A stretch of 19,434 bases of DNA from Methylococcaceae bacterium. GTDB taxonomy: Bacteria; Pseudomonadota; Gammaproteobacteria; Methylococcales; Methylomonadaceae. The stretch lies in the NCBI GenBank assembly GCA_030699345.1, contig JAUYMX010000359.1, positions 1 to 19,434 of the forward strand. The letters run 5' to 3'. The notes beneath the pieces were generated by a model, which was given only the letters and a program-made list of their open reading frames with translations, was not told where the DNA came from and made no database searches. How positions within the stretch are numbered: position 1 is the stretch's first letter; each line of letters opens with the position of its first letter. Made by a program: the position numbers and the translations under genes. Below, one piece after another: positions 1-8,139 of the stretch.

Positions 1-102
1 CGTGTCCGCAGTTATCTGTCTACTTGTCGGAAAAACAATGTTTCGGCCACTCAGGCGTTAAATCTCCTTTTCGACGGCAAGCTGCCAGATTTTATGACGT
101 AA
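1..102 (+). pseudogene. C-terminal end of an IS66-like transposase (5' part outside window)
   Basis: Frame 1 is open from the first base and ends with TAA at 100-102, giving 33 residues that contain RSYLSTCRKNNVSATQALN and end in LPDFMT. The pattern 'RSYxSTxRKxx...A(L/I)...L..G' resembles the extreme C-terminus of IS66-family transposases as I remember them. The 5' part is outside the window, so whether the gene is intact cannot be told; it is listed here as a partial or remnant. No clear terminal inverted repeat could be identified just downstream. The family assignment rests on a short tail and is only moderately secure; it could be the end of another DDE-type transposase. Confidence 0.45.
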
Positions 103-237
103 CTGTTGCCACGCGAATTGACGCTGAATAGTTACCAAAAAACTATTAAGCCAAAGTAATTGTGTTGTAAAGTTCGGCAATGCCAGTTGGCGCATAATTG
201 TGATTGAGTTCAAGGCCGATAATTCAGTGCCTATAAG

Positions 238-257
238 GCATAAAGGCTAATTTATGC
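238..257. repeat. Inverted repeat GCATAAA-N6-TTTATGC upstream of creB
   Basis: Perfect 7-bp arms at 238-244 and 251-257 are separated by six bases. The symmetry and size fit a dimeric regulator site, but no regulator is known for it and chance occurrence cannot be excluded. Confidence 0.3.
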
Positions 258-275
258 ACACATGTTTCGCACCGC

Positions 276-301
276 TAGCCCTCTCCCGCTGGAGAGGGCT
301 A
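276..301 (+). terminator. Hairpin, possible terminator of the upstream gene
   Basis: Perfect 11-bp inverted repeat with arms 276-286 and 291-301 and a 4-nt loop (CGCT). Only a short run of T follows (302-304), so an intrinsic terminator would be weak. It lies about 175 bp after the transposase stop and about 90 bp before creB. It may insulate creB from upstream transcription, or be a dispersed hairpin element. Confidence 0.45.
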
Positions 302-389
302 TTTCTGCGGACATTTAAAGTTTAGTGGAAGCTATTCAACTGTTGCCTACTACCGATCGATCCCAGACAACCAACTCTGACGCCGCACA

Positions 390-1082
390 ATGCCCACTTC
401 CACCCCCAAACGCATCCTAATCGTCGAAGACGAACAAGCTATTGCCGATACATTGATCTACGCACTGTCCAGCAGCGGCTATCAGCCGGAGCATGTCGAC
501 CTGGCGCAACTGGCTTTGGCTCGGTTGCAATGCGAGGAGTTTGCGCTGGCGATATTCGATGTTGGCTTACCGGACGGCAATGGTTTCGATCTTTGCCGCC
601 AGCTGCGGCGATTTTCCAATCTACCGGTGATTTTTCTGACCGCGCATGGCGACGAGATCGACCGTATCGTTGGCCTTGAAATCGGTGCCGATGATTATGT
701 CACCAAGCCGTTCAGCCCTCGTGAGGTGGTGGCGCGGGTCGGGGTGATTTTGCGGCGGCTGACTGTTGTAGTCGATGCGCAATTCCATACCGCATCGGCA
801 TTCGAGCTGGACAGCGCTGCCGGGCGCATACGCTACTGCGGCAAATTATTGGATTTAACGCGCTATGAGTTCCTGCTGCTGAAGCTATTGATTGAACATC
901 CCGAGCGCATTTTTTCCCGCGAACAATTATTGGAGCGCATTTGGAACGATCCGTCGGAAGTTTTCGACCGCACTGTCGACACTCACATTAAAACCCTGCG
1001 CGCCAAGCTTCGCGCCATGGAGCCTGGCCAGGATGCTATTCGCACCCACCGGGGGCTAGGTTACAGCCTACAAAGCTCATGA
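390..1082 (+). CDS. creB: Two-component response regulator CreB
   Basis: OmpR/PhoB-family response regulator of 230 aa, acting as a cytoplasmic DNA-binding transcription factor. The receiver domain covers about residues 7-120. It has the acidic pocket (IVEDE, 11-15), the phospho-acceptor Asp57 in FDVGLPDGNG, Thr84 and Lys106 in TKPF. A winged-helix effector domain covers about 140-228 (LTRYEFLLLKLL, then DRTVDTHIKTLRAKL). The stop overlaps the start of the histidine kinase gene by ATGA, so the two are co-translated. Assignment as CreB rests on sequence resemblance, the CreC-like partner, a CreD gene 10 kb downstream, and an exact CreB consensus site before that creD. No strong Shine-Dalgarno sequence is visible before the ATG. 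Confidence 0.85.
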   Translation: MPTSTPKRILIVEDEQAIADTLIYALSSSGYQPEHVDLAQLALARLQCEEFALAIFDVGLPDGNGFDLCRQLRRFSNLPVIFLTAHGDEIDRIVGLEIGADDYVTKPFSPREVVARVGVILRRLTVVVDAQFHTASAFELDSAAGRIRYCGKLLDLTRYEFLLLKLLIEHPERIFSREQLLERIWNDPSEVFDRTVDTHIKTLRAKLRAMEPGQDAIRTHRGLGYSLQSS

Positions 1083-2509
1083 AGTTATCGGTACGGCTGT
1101 TTTTGGGCTATTTCTTTCTGGTCGCGGTGGCCGGGCTATTGGTGTTGTGGTTGGTGGTACGGCAGATCAGTCCCGGTGTGCGTACCGCGTTGGAAGCCAG
1201 CTTGGTCGACACTACCAATCTATTAGCCGAACTGGCCGCACCTGATCTGCTGCAAGGCCGTATCGCCGACGGCAGTTTTGCGCAGGCCGTGCAGCGTTAC
1301 AGTAAACGGCCGGTATCGGCGACGATTTTTGGGTTTCCTAAACAGAGTTTGGATTACCGGGTTTATGTGACCGATGCTGCCGGCATTGTGCGCTTCGATT
1401 CTGCCGGTCAGGCGATTGGTCAGGATTACTCGCGTTGGAATGACGTTTATTTGACCTTACAAGGACAATACGGCGCACGCTCATCCCAGGCTGGGGTAGA
1501 CGATAAAAATAGCTCGGTGATGCATGTCGCTGCGCCGGTGCGCGACGGTCAGCGGGTAATCGGCGTCGTCACTGTTGCCTATCCTACGGCATTGCTGCAG
1601 CCTATCGTCGAATCCAGCAAAGCAGTTGTGCAACGCGGAGCATTGTGGCTATTCGGGGCGGCGCTGGCGTTCGGTGCTTTGTTTACTTGGCGGCTTACTC
1701 GCGCCATCGATTTATTGGTTGGCTACGCTCGTGCCGTCACCTCCGGTCGCAAAGTCAGTCCGCCCAAGTTGCGCAGTGCGGAATTAGCTACCTTGGCCCA
1801 GGCATTGGAAACCATGCGTCAAGAGCTGGAAGGCAAACAATACGTCGAGCGTTACGTGCAAACCTTGACTCACGAAATGAAAAGTCCGCTGGCGGCGATT
1901 CGCGGCGCGGCGGAATTACTGGACGAGCCGCTGCCAGATGCCGAGCGTCATCGTTTCGCCAGCAATGCCCGCGAACAAGCAGAGCGCCTGGATCAGCTGA
2001 TCGAACGACTACTGGGACTCGCGGCCGTCGAGCAACGCCAGCAGTTGTCGGAGCCGGTGGCGATAGAATTGGGCGAACTGCTGCAATCCACGCTGGCGGA
2101 AAAAGCCCCGCAACTGGCGCAAAGCCAGCTGACTACTGCGTTATCGCTTCCGGAAGAATTGTGGGTAAATGGCGAAAGCTTTTTACTGCATCAGGCGCTG
2201 TCCAATTTGATCGACAATGCCATCGCTTTTTCGCCGACAAACACGGCTATCGAAATTGTCGGCGAACGCCGAAATGACAAGATCATCCTGCGTATCCGCG
2301 ACCACGGTCCTGGCATCCCGGATTATGCGCTGGATCGGTTGTTCGAACGCTTCTACTCACTGCCGCGCCCGAGCAATGGCCTTAAGAGTACCGGCCTGGG
2401 CTTGGCGTTTGTCAGGGAAGTGGCGTTACTGCATCAAGGCGATATTGTGGTTGGGAATGCTGTGAATGGCGGCGCGGAGGCGGTATTGAGTTTGCCGTTA
2501 ATGAGTTAA
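1079..2509 (+). CDS. creC: Two-component sensor histidine kinase CreC
   Basis: Inner-membrane sensor kinase of 476 aa, close to the usual CreC length. Transmembrane helix 1 is at about 7-27 and helix 2 at about 187-206. They flank a periplasmic sensor region containing VYVTDAAGIVRFDS (96-109), a typical dCACHE/CreC-like sensing segment. A HAMP-like linker leads to the HisKA domain with the phospho-acceptor His265 in LTHEMKSPLAAI. The ATPase domain shows the N box (LIDNAIAFSP), G1 (DHGPGIP, near 408-414) and G2 (GLGLAFV). All catalytic motifs are intact. The gene starts within the creB stop (ATGA). It probably autophosphorylates and passes phosphate to CreB Asp57. In the classic creBCD order creD would come next; here it is displaced by the accessory cassette. 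Confidence 0.85.
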   Translation: MKLSVRLFLGYFFLVAVAGLLVLWLVVRQISPGVRTALEASLVDTTNLLAELAAPDLLQGRIADGSFAQAVQRYSKRPVSATIFGFPKQSLDYRVYVTDAAGIVRFDSAGQAIGQDYSRWNDVYLTLQGQYGARSSQAGVDDKNSSVMHVAAPVRDGQRVIGVVTVAYPTALLQPIVESSKAVVQRGALWLFGAALAFGALFTWRLTRAIDLLVGYARAVTSGRKVSPPKLRSAELATLAQALETMRQELEGKQYVERYVQTLTHEMKSPLAAIRGAAELLDEPLPDAERHRFASNAREQAERLDQLIERLLGLAAVEQRQQLSEPVAIELGELLQSTLAEKAPQLAQSQLTTALSLPEELWVNGESFLLHQALSNLIDNAIAFSPTNTAIEIVGERRNDKIILRIRDHGPGIPDYALDRLFERFYSLPRPSNGLKSTGLGLAFVREVALLHQGDIVVGNAVNGGAEAVLSLPLMS

Positions 2510-2555
2510 TGTTTCAATTTATCCCCCATCTAAGAGGAAGTCTTCAGATGCCAAC

Positions 2556-2582
2556 TGCATTACAATGATGCAAAGTGATGCA
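2556..2582 (+). promoter_or_regulatory. Candidate autoregulatory operator of the RHH gene
   Basis: Two identical TGATGCA heptamers start at 2566 and 2576, exactly 10 bp apart. An inverted near-copy, TGCATTA, lies at 2556-2562. Ribbon-helix-helix repressors commonly bind tandem half-sites spaced about one helical turn apart. The cluster ends 13 bp before the ATG of the small ribbon-helix-helix gene and covers a TACAAT hexamer (2561-2566) that could serve as a -10 element. No good -35 was seen. Role inferred from position and spacing. Confidence 0.45.
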
Positions 2583-2595
2583 ATAAGGTGTGCCC

Positions 2596-2775
2596 ATGAA
2601 AACAGTCAGAACCACAGTTACCCTCCCTACCGAACAATACCAGCAGCTTCAAGCATTGGCAGATCAACATGGCCTCTCTATAGCCTGGTTAATTCGCTTA
2701 GCTGTAAATGACTTTCTGAGCCGGAAAGAATCATTTCAACCCATGAATAGTGGGTCATCGAAGATGGAGGATTAA
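2596..2775 (+). CDS. Small ribbon-helix-helix (CopG/MetJ-like) protein
   Basis: A 59-aa protein with a typical ribbon-helix-helix fold signature. The N-terminal strand TVRTTVTLP would contact DNA bases. It is followed by helix 1 (TEQYQQLQALADQHG), a turn, and helix 2 (SIAWLIRLAVNDFLSRK). The C-terminus is short and polar. ATG at 2596 is preferred over an upstream GTG at 2590 because the AAGG at 2585-2588 has normal spacing only to the ATG. It overlaps the helicase gene by 1 nt (TAATG). Such proteins are usually dimeric repressors or antitoxins. Here it heads the cassette and is preceded by repeated half-sites, so autoregulation of the operon is likely. An antitoxin role cannot be excluded, but no classical toxin is adjacent. 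Confidence 0.75.
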   Translation: MKTVRTTVTLPTEQYQQLQALADQHGLSIAWLIRLAVNDFLSRKESFQPMNSGSSKMED

Positions 2776-5675
2776 TGTATACAGCCTACCAAAGTGGTTA
2801 CTTTGCGCATTGGCTCTCACTAGAGGGTAAGGCTGAAAAATCCCTGACTCAAACCATCGCCAGTGCCAAAGTAGACATGAACCCGCATCAAGTAGAAGCC
2901 GCGCTATTTGCATTGGCATCGCCAATTTCCAATGGCGTTATTCTTGCCGATGAGGTGGGTTTAGGTAAGACCATTGAAGCCAGTCTGGTGCTGGCCCAAA
3001 AATGGGCGGAACGAAAGCGCAAACTGTTATTGATTGTTCCTGCTACGTTACGAAAACAGTGGAGCCAAGAGCTGGAGGAGAAATTTTCATTACCTTCCAG
3101 AATTCTTGAAGCTAAAAACTTTAATGCGGAAATAAAATCAGGCATCGTCAACCCATTTGATAGGGATGGCAAAGAAATAGTGATTTGCTCCTATGAGTTC
3201 TCCGCTCGCAAAGACCTTGAATTAGCCAGAATTCCCTGGGATATGGTGGTGCTGGATGAAGCGCATAAACTGCGAAATATCTATAAAGCCGACGGTGCAA
3301 AAACTGCGAAAAAGCTGGAGAGCGCTCTTGCAGGCAGACCTAAAGTAATGTTATCTGCAACCCCTTTGCAGAATAACCTGCAGGAACTATATGGCCTAAC
3401 TTCAATTATCGACCCGCATTTCTTTGGTGACCTTGAATCATTCAAAGCCCGCTACTGTCGACCCACATGGATGTGGGAAGTGCAGGGAAACGCCGGGAGC
3501 GTTCCCTGCCGACCCAAGTTGGATGAGGCTGAGTTTGCCCTACTGCGCTCTCGATTAAAGAAAATTTGCAGTCGTACTCTGCGTAGACAAGTTCAACAGG
3601 AAGGCGGGATCAAATTCACCAAGCGCTACTCATTGACAGAAGATTTCCGCCCCGGACAAGAAGAGTTAAATCTTTACAGCGAAGTATCGAGCTATTTACA
3701 GCAAGATGATTTGTTGGCTATCAAGCCGGGTGCCCGTCATTTGGTAACTCTAGTTATCCGTAAAATTCTGGCTTCTTCTGCCTATGCTATTCAAGGCACA
3801 TTGGAAACGATGATCGACAGGCTGGAAAAGAAACTGCCATTAATCGATGCGCTGCAAGATTACGAAGCAATGGACGATCTTGCGGATACCAACGATATTA
3901 CGGATGAAGATCTTATTGATGCAAAAGCCCTGCAAGCAGAAATCGATAAGCTTAAGGATTTTAAACAACTTGCCAGCGATATTACACAAAACTCAAAGTT
4001 TGATGCTTTGTTAAGGGTATTAGGCAAAGCGTTTGATTTTACAGAACGGCTGGGCGGGGCGCGTAAAGCAGTTATTTTTACCGAGTCTGTACGCACCCAA
4101 ACGTGGCTCTGCGAGCAGTTGGGGGAGCATGGCTACTTCGATCAGTTGGTATTGCTCAATGGCAGTAACAACGATACCGCCTCAAAGCAAATTTACCAGG
4201 CCTGGCTGAAAAAACATCACGGCTCCTCGCGTATCTCCGGTTCCAAGAGCTCTGACATGAAAGCCGCTTTAGTTGATAAATTTCGTGATGGTGCATGCAT
4301 CATGATATGTACCGAAGCCGGCGCCGAAGGTATCAACTTACAATTTTGCTCATTACTCATCAACTACGACTTGCCCTGGAACCCGCAACGAGTGGAGCAG
4401 CGAATTGGTCGTGTACACCGTTATGGTCAAAAACACGATGTTGTCGTTGTGAACTTTATCAATAAAGGTAACCGTGCCGATGAACGTGTCTTTGAGCTGT
4501 TAAGTCATAAATTTAAGTTGTTTGAAGGTGTCTTCGGTGCCTCAGATGAAATTCTGGGCTCCATAGAATCGGGCATGGATATTGAGCGGCGTATCCATGA
4601 CATCTACCAAAAGTGCCGGAATGACGACCAGATTGAAGAGGAATTTAACCGGCTTCAAGCTGAGTTTCAAACTGACTTGGAAGCACGTTCACAAGATACC
4701 CGCCGCTCATTACTTGAAAACTTTGATGTCGATGTCGTCAAACGGCTTAATTTGCGTCGTGAGGAAACGTCGCAACACCTTAACGATTACCAGCAACGGT
4801 TTCTGCAACTGGCCCGAATGCAATTGCCGGAAGCCCAATTTAATGAGCATCGTTTTTTTTATACCCCGCCGGGCACCAGCGAGGGAAGTTGGTATGACAT
4901 TGATTGGCAGCGGGCTGATGAATCCGATGCCAAATTCTTCCGCACCAATGAAGGCTTAGGCGAGGACTTAATAGAACAGGCTAAAGCTGAATTAGCGGCA
5001 TTAGAGCTTGACACTTCGCCCGCAGAATTGGTCTTTGAATACACCGCCCATCGGGATGGACAATATTCCGATTTACAAAAATTGATTGGCCAGTCGGGTG
5101 AGCTTGTCTTGGAAAAATTGATTCTAAAAACCGCTAAACAAACCATCGAGCATCTACTACTCGCCGCCCGCACAATAACAGGTGAAAAGCTACATCCTGA
5201 TACCATTGATCGTCTGCTGGAACTGCCGGTGCAAGAAAATAGCCCGAATACCCCGCTTACGCAATCAGCCCAATTGGAAGAACAGCTCAAGGCGCTTGTG
5301 GCTGACAACGTAAAAACTGCTGAAAAAGATAACGAACACTACTACGACGAAGAAACCGAAAAACTGGACCGTTGGGCTGAAGATCGCCGCATTGCCTTGG
5401 ATATTCGTATCAAACAGCTTGATCAAGAAATTAAGGAAGCGCGTAAAGCATCCAGACAGCTGCCGACGCTTCAAGAAAAAATGCAGGCTAAAAAAGTCCT
5501 CAAACAACGAGAGCGCGAGCGTGACCAACTCATGCTGGACTATCACGAAGAAAAGAAAAAAATCGAGTCAGAGGAAGACCGGTTATTAGCGGATATTGAA
5601 GCAGCCTTGGAAATGCACCAACGCCGTGAACGCCTGTTTGCCATCCGTTGGCATGTAAGGGGAAAGCAAACATGA
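2775..5675 (+). CDS. SNF2/HepA-type helicase with C-terminal coiled coil
   Basis: A 966-aa superfamily 2 ATPase of the SNF2 class. Domain 1 shows Walker A (DEVGLGKT, 59-66), the VPATLRKQW segment, the DEAH box (LDEAHKLRN, from 160) and motif III (SATPLQNN, 194-201). Domain 2 has a motif V-like GAEGINLQF and motif VI (QRIGRVHRYGQKHDV, near 541-555). The C-terminal third is charged and ends in a predicted long coiled coil (about 855-955). Proteins of this type translocate on double-stranded DNA or remodel protein-DNA complexes. Related helicases occur in phage-defence loci, for example DrmD of DISARM and BrxHII-like proteins. A strong GGAGG lies just before the ATG, so this is probably the best-translated gene of the cassette. 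No nuclease motif was recognised. The gene overlaps the AlbA gene by ATGA. Its part in defence is inferred from context. Confidence 0.85.
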   Translation: MYTAYQSGYFAHWLSLEGKAEKSLTQTIASAKVDMNPHQVEAALFALASPISNGVILADEVGLGKTIEASLVLAQKWAERKRKLLLIVPATLRKQWSQELEEKFSLPSRILEAKNFNAEIKSGIVNPFDRDGKEIVICSYEFSARKDLELARIPWDMVVLDEAHKLRNIYKADGAKTAKKLESALAGRPKVMLSATPLQNNLQELYGLTSIIDPHFFGDLESFKARYCRPTWMWEVQGNAGSVPCRPKLDEAEFALLRSRLKKICSRTLRRQVQQEGGIKFTKRYSLTEDFRPGQEELNLYSEVSSYLQQDDLLAIKPGARHLVTLVIRKILASSAYAIQGTLETMIDRLEKKLPLIDALQDYEAMDDLADTNDITDEDLIDAKALQAEIDKLKDFKQLASDITQNSKFDALLRVLGKAFDFTERLGGARKAVIFTESVRTQTWLCEQLGEHGYFDQLVLLNGSNNDTASKQIYQAWLKKHHGSSRISGSKSSDMKAALVDKFRDGACIMICTEAGAEGINLQFCSLLINYDLPWNPQRVEQRIGRVHRYGQKHDVVVVNFINKGNRADERVFELLSHKFKLFEGVFGASDEILGSIESGMDIERRIHDIYQKCRNDDQIEEEFNRLQAEFQTDLEARSQDTRRSLLENFDVDVVKRLNLRREETSQHLNDYQQRFLQLARMQLPEAQFNEHRFFYTPPGTSEGSWYDIDWQRADESDAKFFRTNEGLGEDLIEQAKAELAALELDTSPAELVFEYTAHRDGQYSDLQKLIGQSGELVLEKLILKTAKQTIEHLLLAARTITGEKLHPDTIDRLLELPVQENSPNTPLTQSAQLEEQLKALVADNVKTAEKDNEHYYDEETEKLDRWAEDRRIALDIRIKQLDQEIKEARKASRQLPTLQEKMQAKKVLKQRERERDQLMLDYHEEKKKIESEEDRLLADIEAALEMHQRRERLFAIRWHVRGKQT

Positions 5676-6943
5676 TCAATACCACCGAACTGATACGGGA
5701 ACTGATTTATCAGATCCGTCTGGGAGAAGATTCAGGCTATGAATTCAAAACGCTGGTTATTAAAGGCCAGAAGGTTGAAAGTCCACAACGCGACAGCATT
5801 GCCGATGAACTGGCTGCCTTTGCCAATGGCAGTGGCGGTATTTTGGTGCTGGGCATCAATGACAAAACCCGTGCAGTCGAAGGCATTGCCCAGGAACACC
5901 TCGATACAGTCGACCAATGGTTATCAAACCTGGCCCAGGCTGTCCAACCACCGGTGTTGATTGAAACCCGTCTTATTGAGATTCCCGATTTTCAAGGTAA
6001 TCCCAAGCCCGTGGTGTGGGTCAAAATCCCAAAAAGCCTATTCGTGCATCGCAGCCCCAACGGTTATTATCATCGCGTTGGCTCAACTAAGCGTGAAATG
6101 CCGCCCGAACTCTTGGCCCGCATGTTCCAGCAGCGCAGTATGGTGCGCTTAATCCGCTTTGATGAACAAGTGGTCCCGAATGCCATGCCCGACGACGCTA
6201 TCGACCCCGCGTTGAAAACACGTTTCTTGCGTGGCGATTTGCCGGAAAAAATGCAGCTAAAAAAGCCCTACCTGGTTGCTGAAAATGAAGAACAGGAGCC
6301 GCGTCTGACCGTCACCGGGGTATTGCTCCTGACTGCCAGACCAACGGATTATCTGTCTTCTGCCTATGTGCAATGTGTTGCTTACAGCGGCACAGAGCGA
6401 AATGCCGAATACCAGCTGGATGCCCAGGATTGCGATGGCCCCGTCGATAGCCAGATTCAGCAGGCGTTCAATTTTGTTAAGCGCAACATGAAAATAGAAG
6501 CGGTTAAACGTCCGGGGCGCATCGATATTCCTCAATTTGATCTGGGGGCGGTATACGAAGCCATCGTCAACGCCGTGGCGCACCGGGATTACGCCATGCA
6601 CGGCAGCCGTATACGCTTGCATCTATTCAGTGATCGCCTGGAATTAAGCACGCCGGGCGGTCTGCCGAATAGTCTTACTGTAGATAGCATGGATGCCAAC
6701 AGCATCACCCGCAATGAAACGCTGGTCAACCTGCTGAGCCGCTACTTTCCTGCCGACCCTGCAAGCAATCGGCAGAATATGATTGAACGGCGCGGCGAAG
6801 GCGTACCCACCATTCTTGCTTCCAGCGAGCGGCTATCAACCCGCCGTCCGCTTTATGAACAAACCGATAATACCGAGCTGAAATTAACCATTTACGCCGC
6901 CAGTAAAGAACGTAACGGGTTAGTAATGCAATATGATGAGTAA
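5672..6943 (+). CDS. Schlafen AlbA_2 domain protein with HATPase_c_4 domain
   Basis: A 423-aa protein of the COG2865 type, often labelled 'transcriptional regulator' or 'RecG-like ATP-binding protein'. The N-terminal AlbA_2/Schlafen domain (about 18-125) has the signature E24FKT, then IADELAAFANGSGGILVLGI. A GHKL-like ATPase domain lies at about 290-350 (AIVNAVAHRDY, then DRLELSTPGGLP), followed by RRGEGVPTIL. ATG 5672 is preferred over the upstream TTG 5648 because AAGGGG lies about 8 nt before it and it forms an ATGA overlap with the helicase gene. AlbA_2 proteins bind nucleic acid and some Schlafen-type proteins cleave RNA; no catalytic claim can be made for this one. It occurs in a translationally coupled run with the helicase, suggesting the two act together. 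Confidence 0.8.
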   Translation: MINTTELIRELIYQIRLGEDSGYEFKTLVIKGQKVESPQRDSIADELAAFANGSGGILVLGINDKTRAVEGIAQEHLDTVDQWLSNLAQAVQPPVLIETRLIEIPDFQGNPKPVVWVKIPKSLFVHRSPNGYYHRVGSTKREMPPELLARMFQQRSMVRLIRFDEQVVPNAMPDDAIDPALKTRFLRGDLPEKMQLKKPYLVAENEEQEPRLTVTGVLLLTARPTDYLSSAYVQCVAYSGTERNAEYQLDAQDCDGPVDSQIQQAFNFVKRNMKIEAVKRPGRIDIPQFDLGAVYEAIVNAVAHRDYAMHGSRIRLHLFSDRLELSTPGGLPNSLTVDSMDANSITRNETLVNLLSRYFPADPASNRQNMIERRGEGVPTILASSERLSTRRPLYEQTDNTELKLTIYAASKERNGLVMQYDE

Positions 6944-6951
6944 GCACAGCA

Positions 6952-8085
6952 ATGAAATTTGAAACCTTTCAAGCAGGCGTCTGGCTGAGTCGCTACCAAT
7001 ACAAAAGTTTCGAGCCTGTTCCTGTCAATCACGAATGGCTTTGGGAAGACCCTATCATCAACGCACTACTGGAATCAGCCAATCGTGCTTTGGGAGAGTT
7101 GAATGCCTTTTCCCTGATTGTGCCGGATATTGATTTGTTCATTGAAATGCACGTCGTCAAGGAGGCGCAAACCTCCAGCCGTATTGAAGGCATCCAAACC
7201 GGCATTGATGAAGCCTTGATGCCGGAAGACCACATCCTGCCTGAAAAGCGTGATGATTGGCGCGAAGTGCGAAATTACATCGACGCAGTAAACACGGCGA
7301 TTGCCGAGTTACAAACGCTGCCTTTGTCTAATCGCCTGCTCAAACAAACCCATGAAGTTTTGCTGAGCGGTGTTCGTGGCGAACACAAACAGCCGGGAGA
7401 ATTTCGCATTAGTCAGAATTGGATTGGCGGTTCCAGCCTGATGGATGCGGTTTTTATCCCGCCGCATCCTGATGGTGTACCGGAACTGATGAGTGACCTT
7501 GAAAAATTCTGGCACAACGACAACATCACCGTACCGCATTTGGTGCGCTTGGCGATCAGTCACTACCAGTTTGAAACCATTCACCCATTTTTGGATGGCA
7601 ATGGGCGTATAGGGCGTTTGTTGGTGCCCTTGTATCTGGTCAGTAATGGGCTGCTGGCAAAGCCTTCGCTGTATTTGTCCGACTTTTTCGAGCGACACCG
7701 CGCCAGCTACTACGATGCCTTGATGCGGGTGCGGATGTCGAATGACCTTATTCACTGGGTTCGGTTTTTTCTGCAAGGGATTTCCGAGACGGCAACCAAG
7801 GGGCGGGAAACTTTCCATAAGATATTGCTGCTACGCACAGAAGCAGAGCAATCCTTGTTGCATTTGGGTAAACGCGCGCCCAATGCACGGTTGGCACTTA
7901 ATCTTCTTTACAAGCAACCGATTGTGTCTGCAACAGATTTTGAACAAAAATTAGCCGTTAGCACGCCAACCGCCCATGCGCTGATCCGTGACTTGGAAAA
8001 GCTAAATCTGTTGCGAGAAGTTACCGGACAGCAACGGGGGCGTTTATACACCTTTGATCGTTACCTTAACTTGTTCCTTAGTTAA
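6952..8085 (+). CDS. Fic family protein (predicted AMPylator) with C-terminal winged helix
   Basis: A 377-aa Fic-domain protein. The full Fic motif HPFLDGNGRIGR lies at 211-222 and includes catalytic His211 and the phosphate-binding GNGR. An N-terminal inhibitory helix motif (S/T)xxxE(G/N) is present as SSRIEG at 75-80, placing it in class II, where Glu79 would hold the enzyme inactive until released. The C-terminal part (about 310-375) looks like a winged helix-turn-helix (SATDFEQKLAVSTPTAHALIR then GRLYTFD). Fic enzymes transfer AMP or related groups from nucleotides to protein hydroxyls. It starts 8 nt after the AlbA gene. Within a restriction-modification cassette it could modify a cassette partner or act as a dormant toxin; this is inference. 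All key residues appear intact. Confidence 0.88.
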   Translation: MKFETFQAGVWLSRYQYKSFEPVPVNHEWLWEDPIINALLESANRALGELNAFSLIVPDIDLFIEMHVVKEAQTSSRIEGIQTGIDEALMPEDHILPEKRDDWREVRNYIDAVNTAIAELQTLPLSNRLLKQTHEVLLSGVRGEHKQPGEFRISQNWIGGSSLMDAVFIPPHPDGVPELMSDLEKFWHNDNITVPHLVRLAISHYQFETIHPFLDGNGRIGRLLVPLYLVSNGLLAKPSLYLSDFFERHRASYYDALMRVRMSNDLIHWVRFFLQGISETATKGRETFHKILLLRTEAEQSLLHLGKRAPNARLALNLLYKQPIVSATDFEQKLAVSTPTAHALIRDLEKLNLLREVTGQQRGRLYTFDRYLNLFLS

Positions 8086-8110
8086 AGAAACCGAGTTATC
8101 TTTAACTAAG
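8077..8110 (+). repeat. 12-bp perfect inverted repeat between fic and mod
   Basis: Arms 8077-8088 (CTTAGTTAAAGA) and 8099-8110 are exact reverse complements with a 10-nt spacer. The left arm includes the fic stop codon. The stem is AT-rich and is not followed by a T tract, so it is not a classical intrinsic terminator. It could be an operator, an RNA processing site or a transcript-end stabiliser that uncouples mod-res from the upstream genes. Confidence 0.5.
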
Positions 8111-8139
8111 CATGACATTTAGGAAAACTTGAAAACACT

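Larger units (their letters stand above)
103..389. other. Non-coding stretch between transposase tail and creB
   Basis: No convincing coding frame is seen here. The stretch holds a 7-bp inverted repeat with a 6-nt spacer (238-257) and a strong hairpin (276-301). No exact TTCAC-N6-TTCAC Cre tag was found upstream of creB. No sigma-70 promoter convincing enough to annotate was found. Confidence 0.5.

Noticed and set aside
4859..5308. Long antisense frame opposite the helicase gene
   Set aside because: It is a composition shadow of the helicase coding strand, Ser- and Cys-rich, with no recognisable motif.
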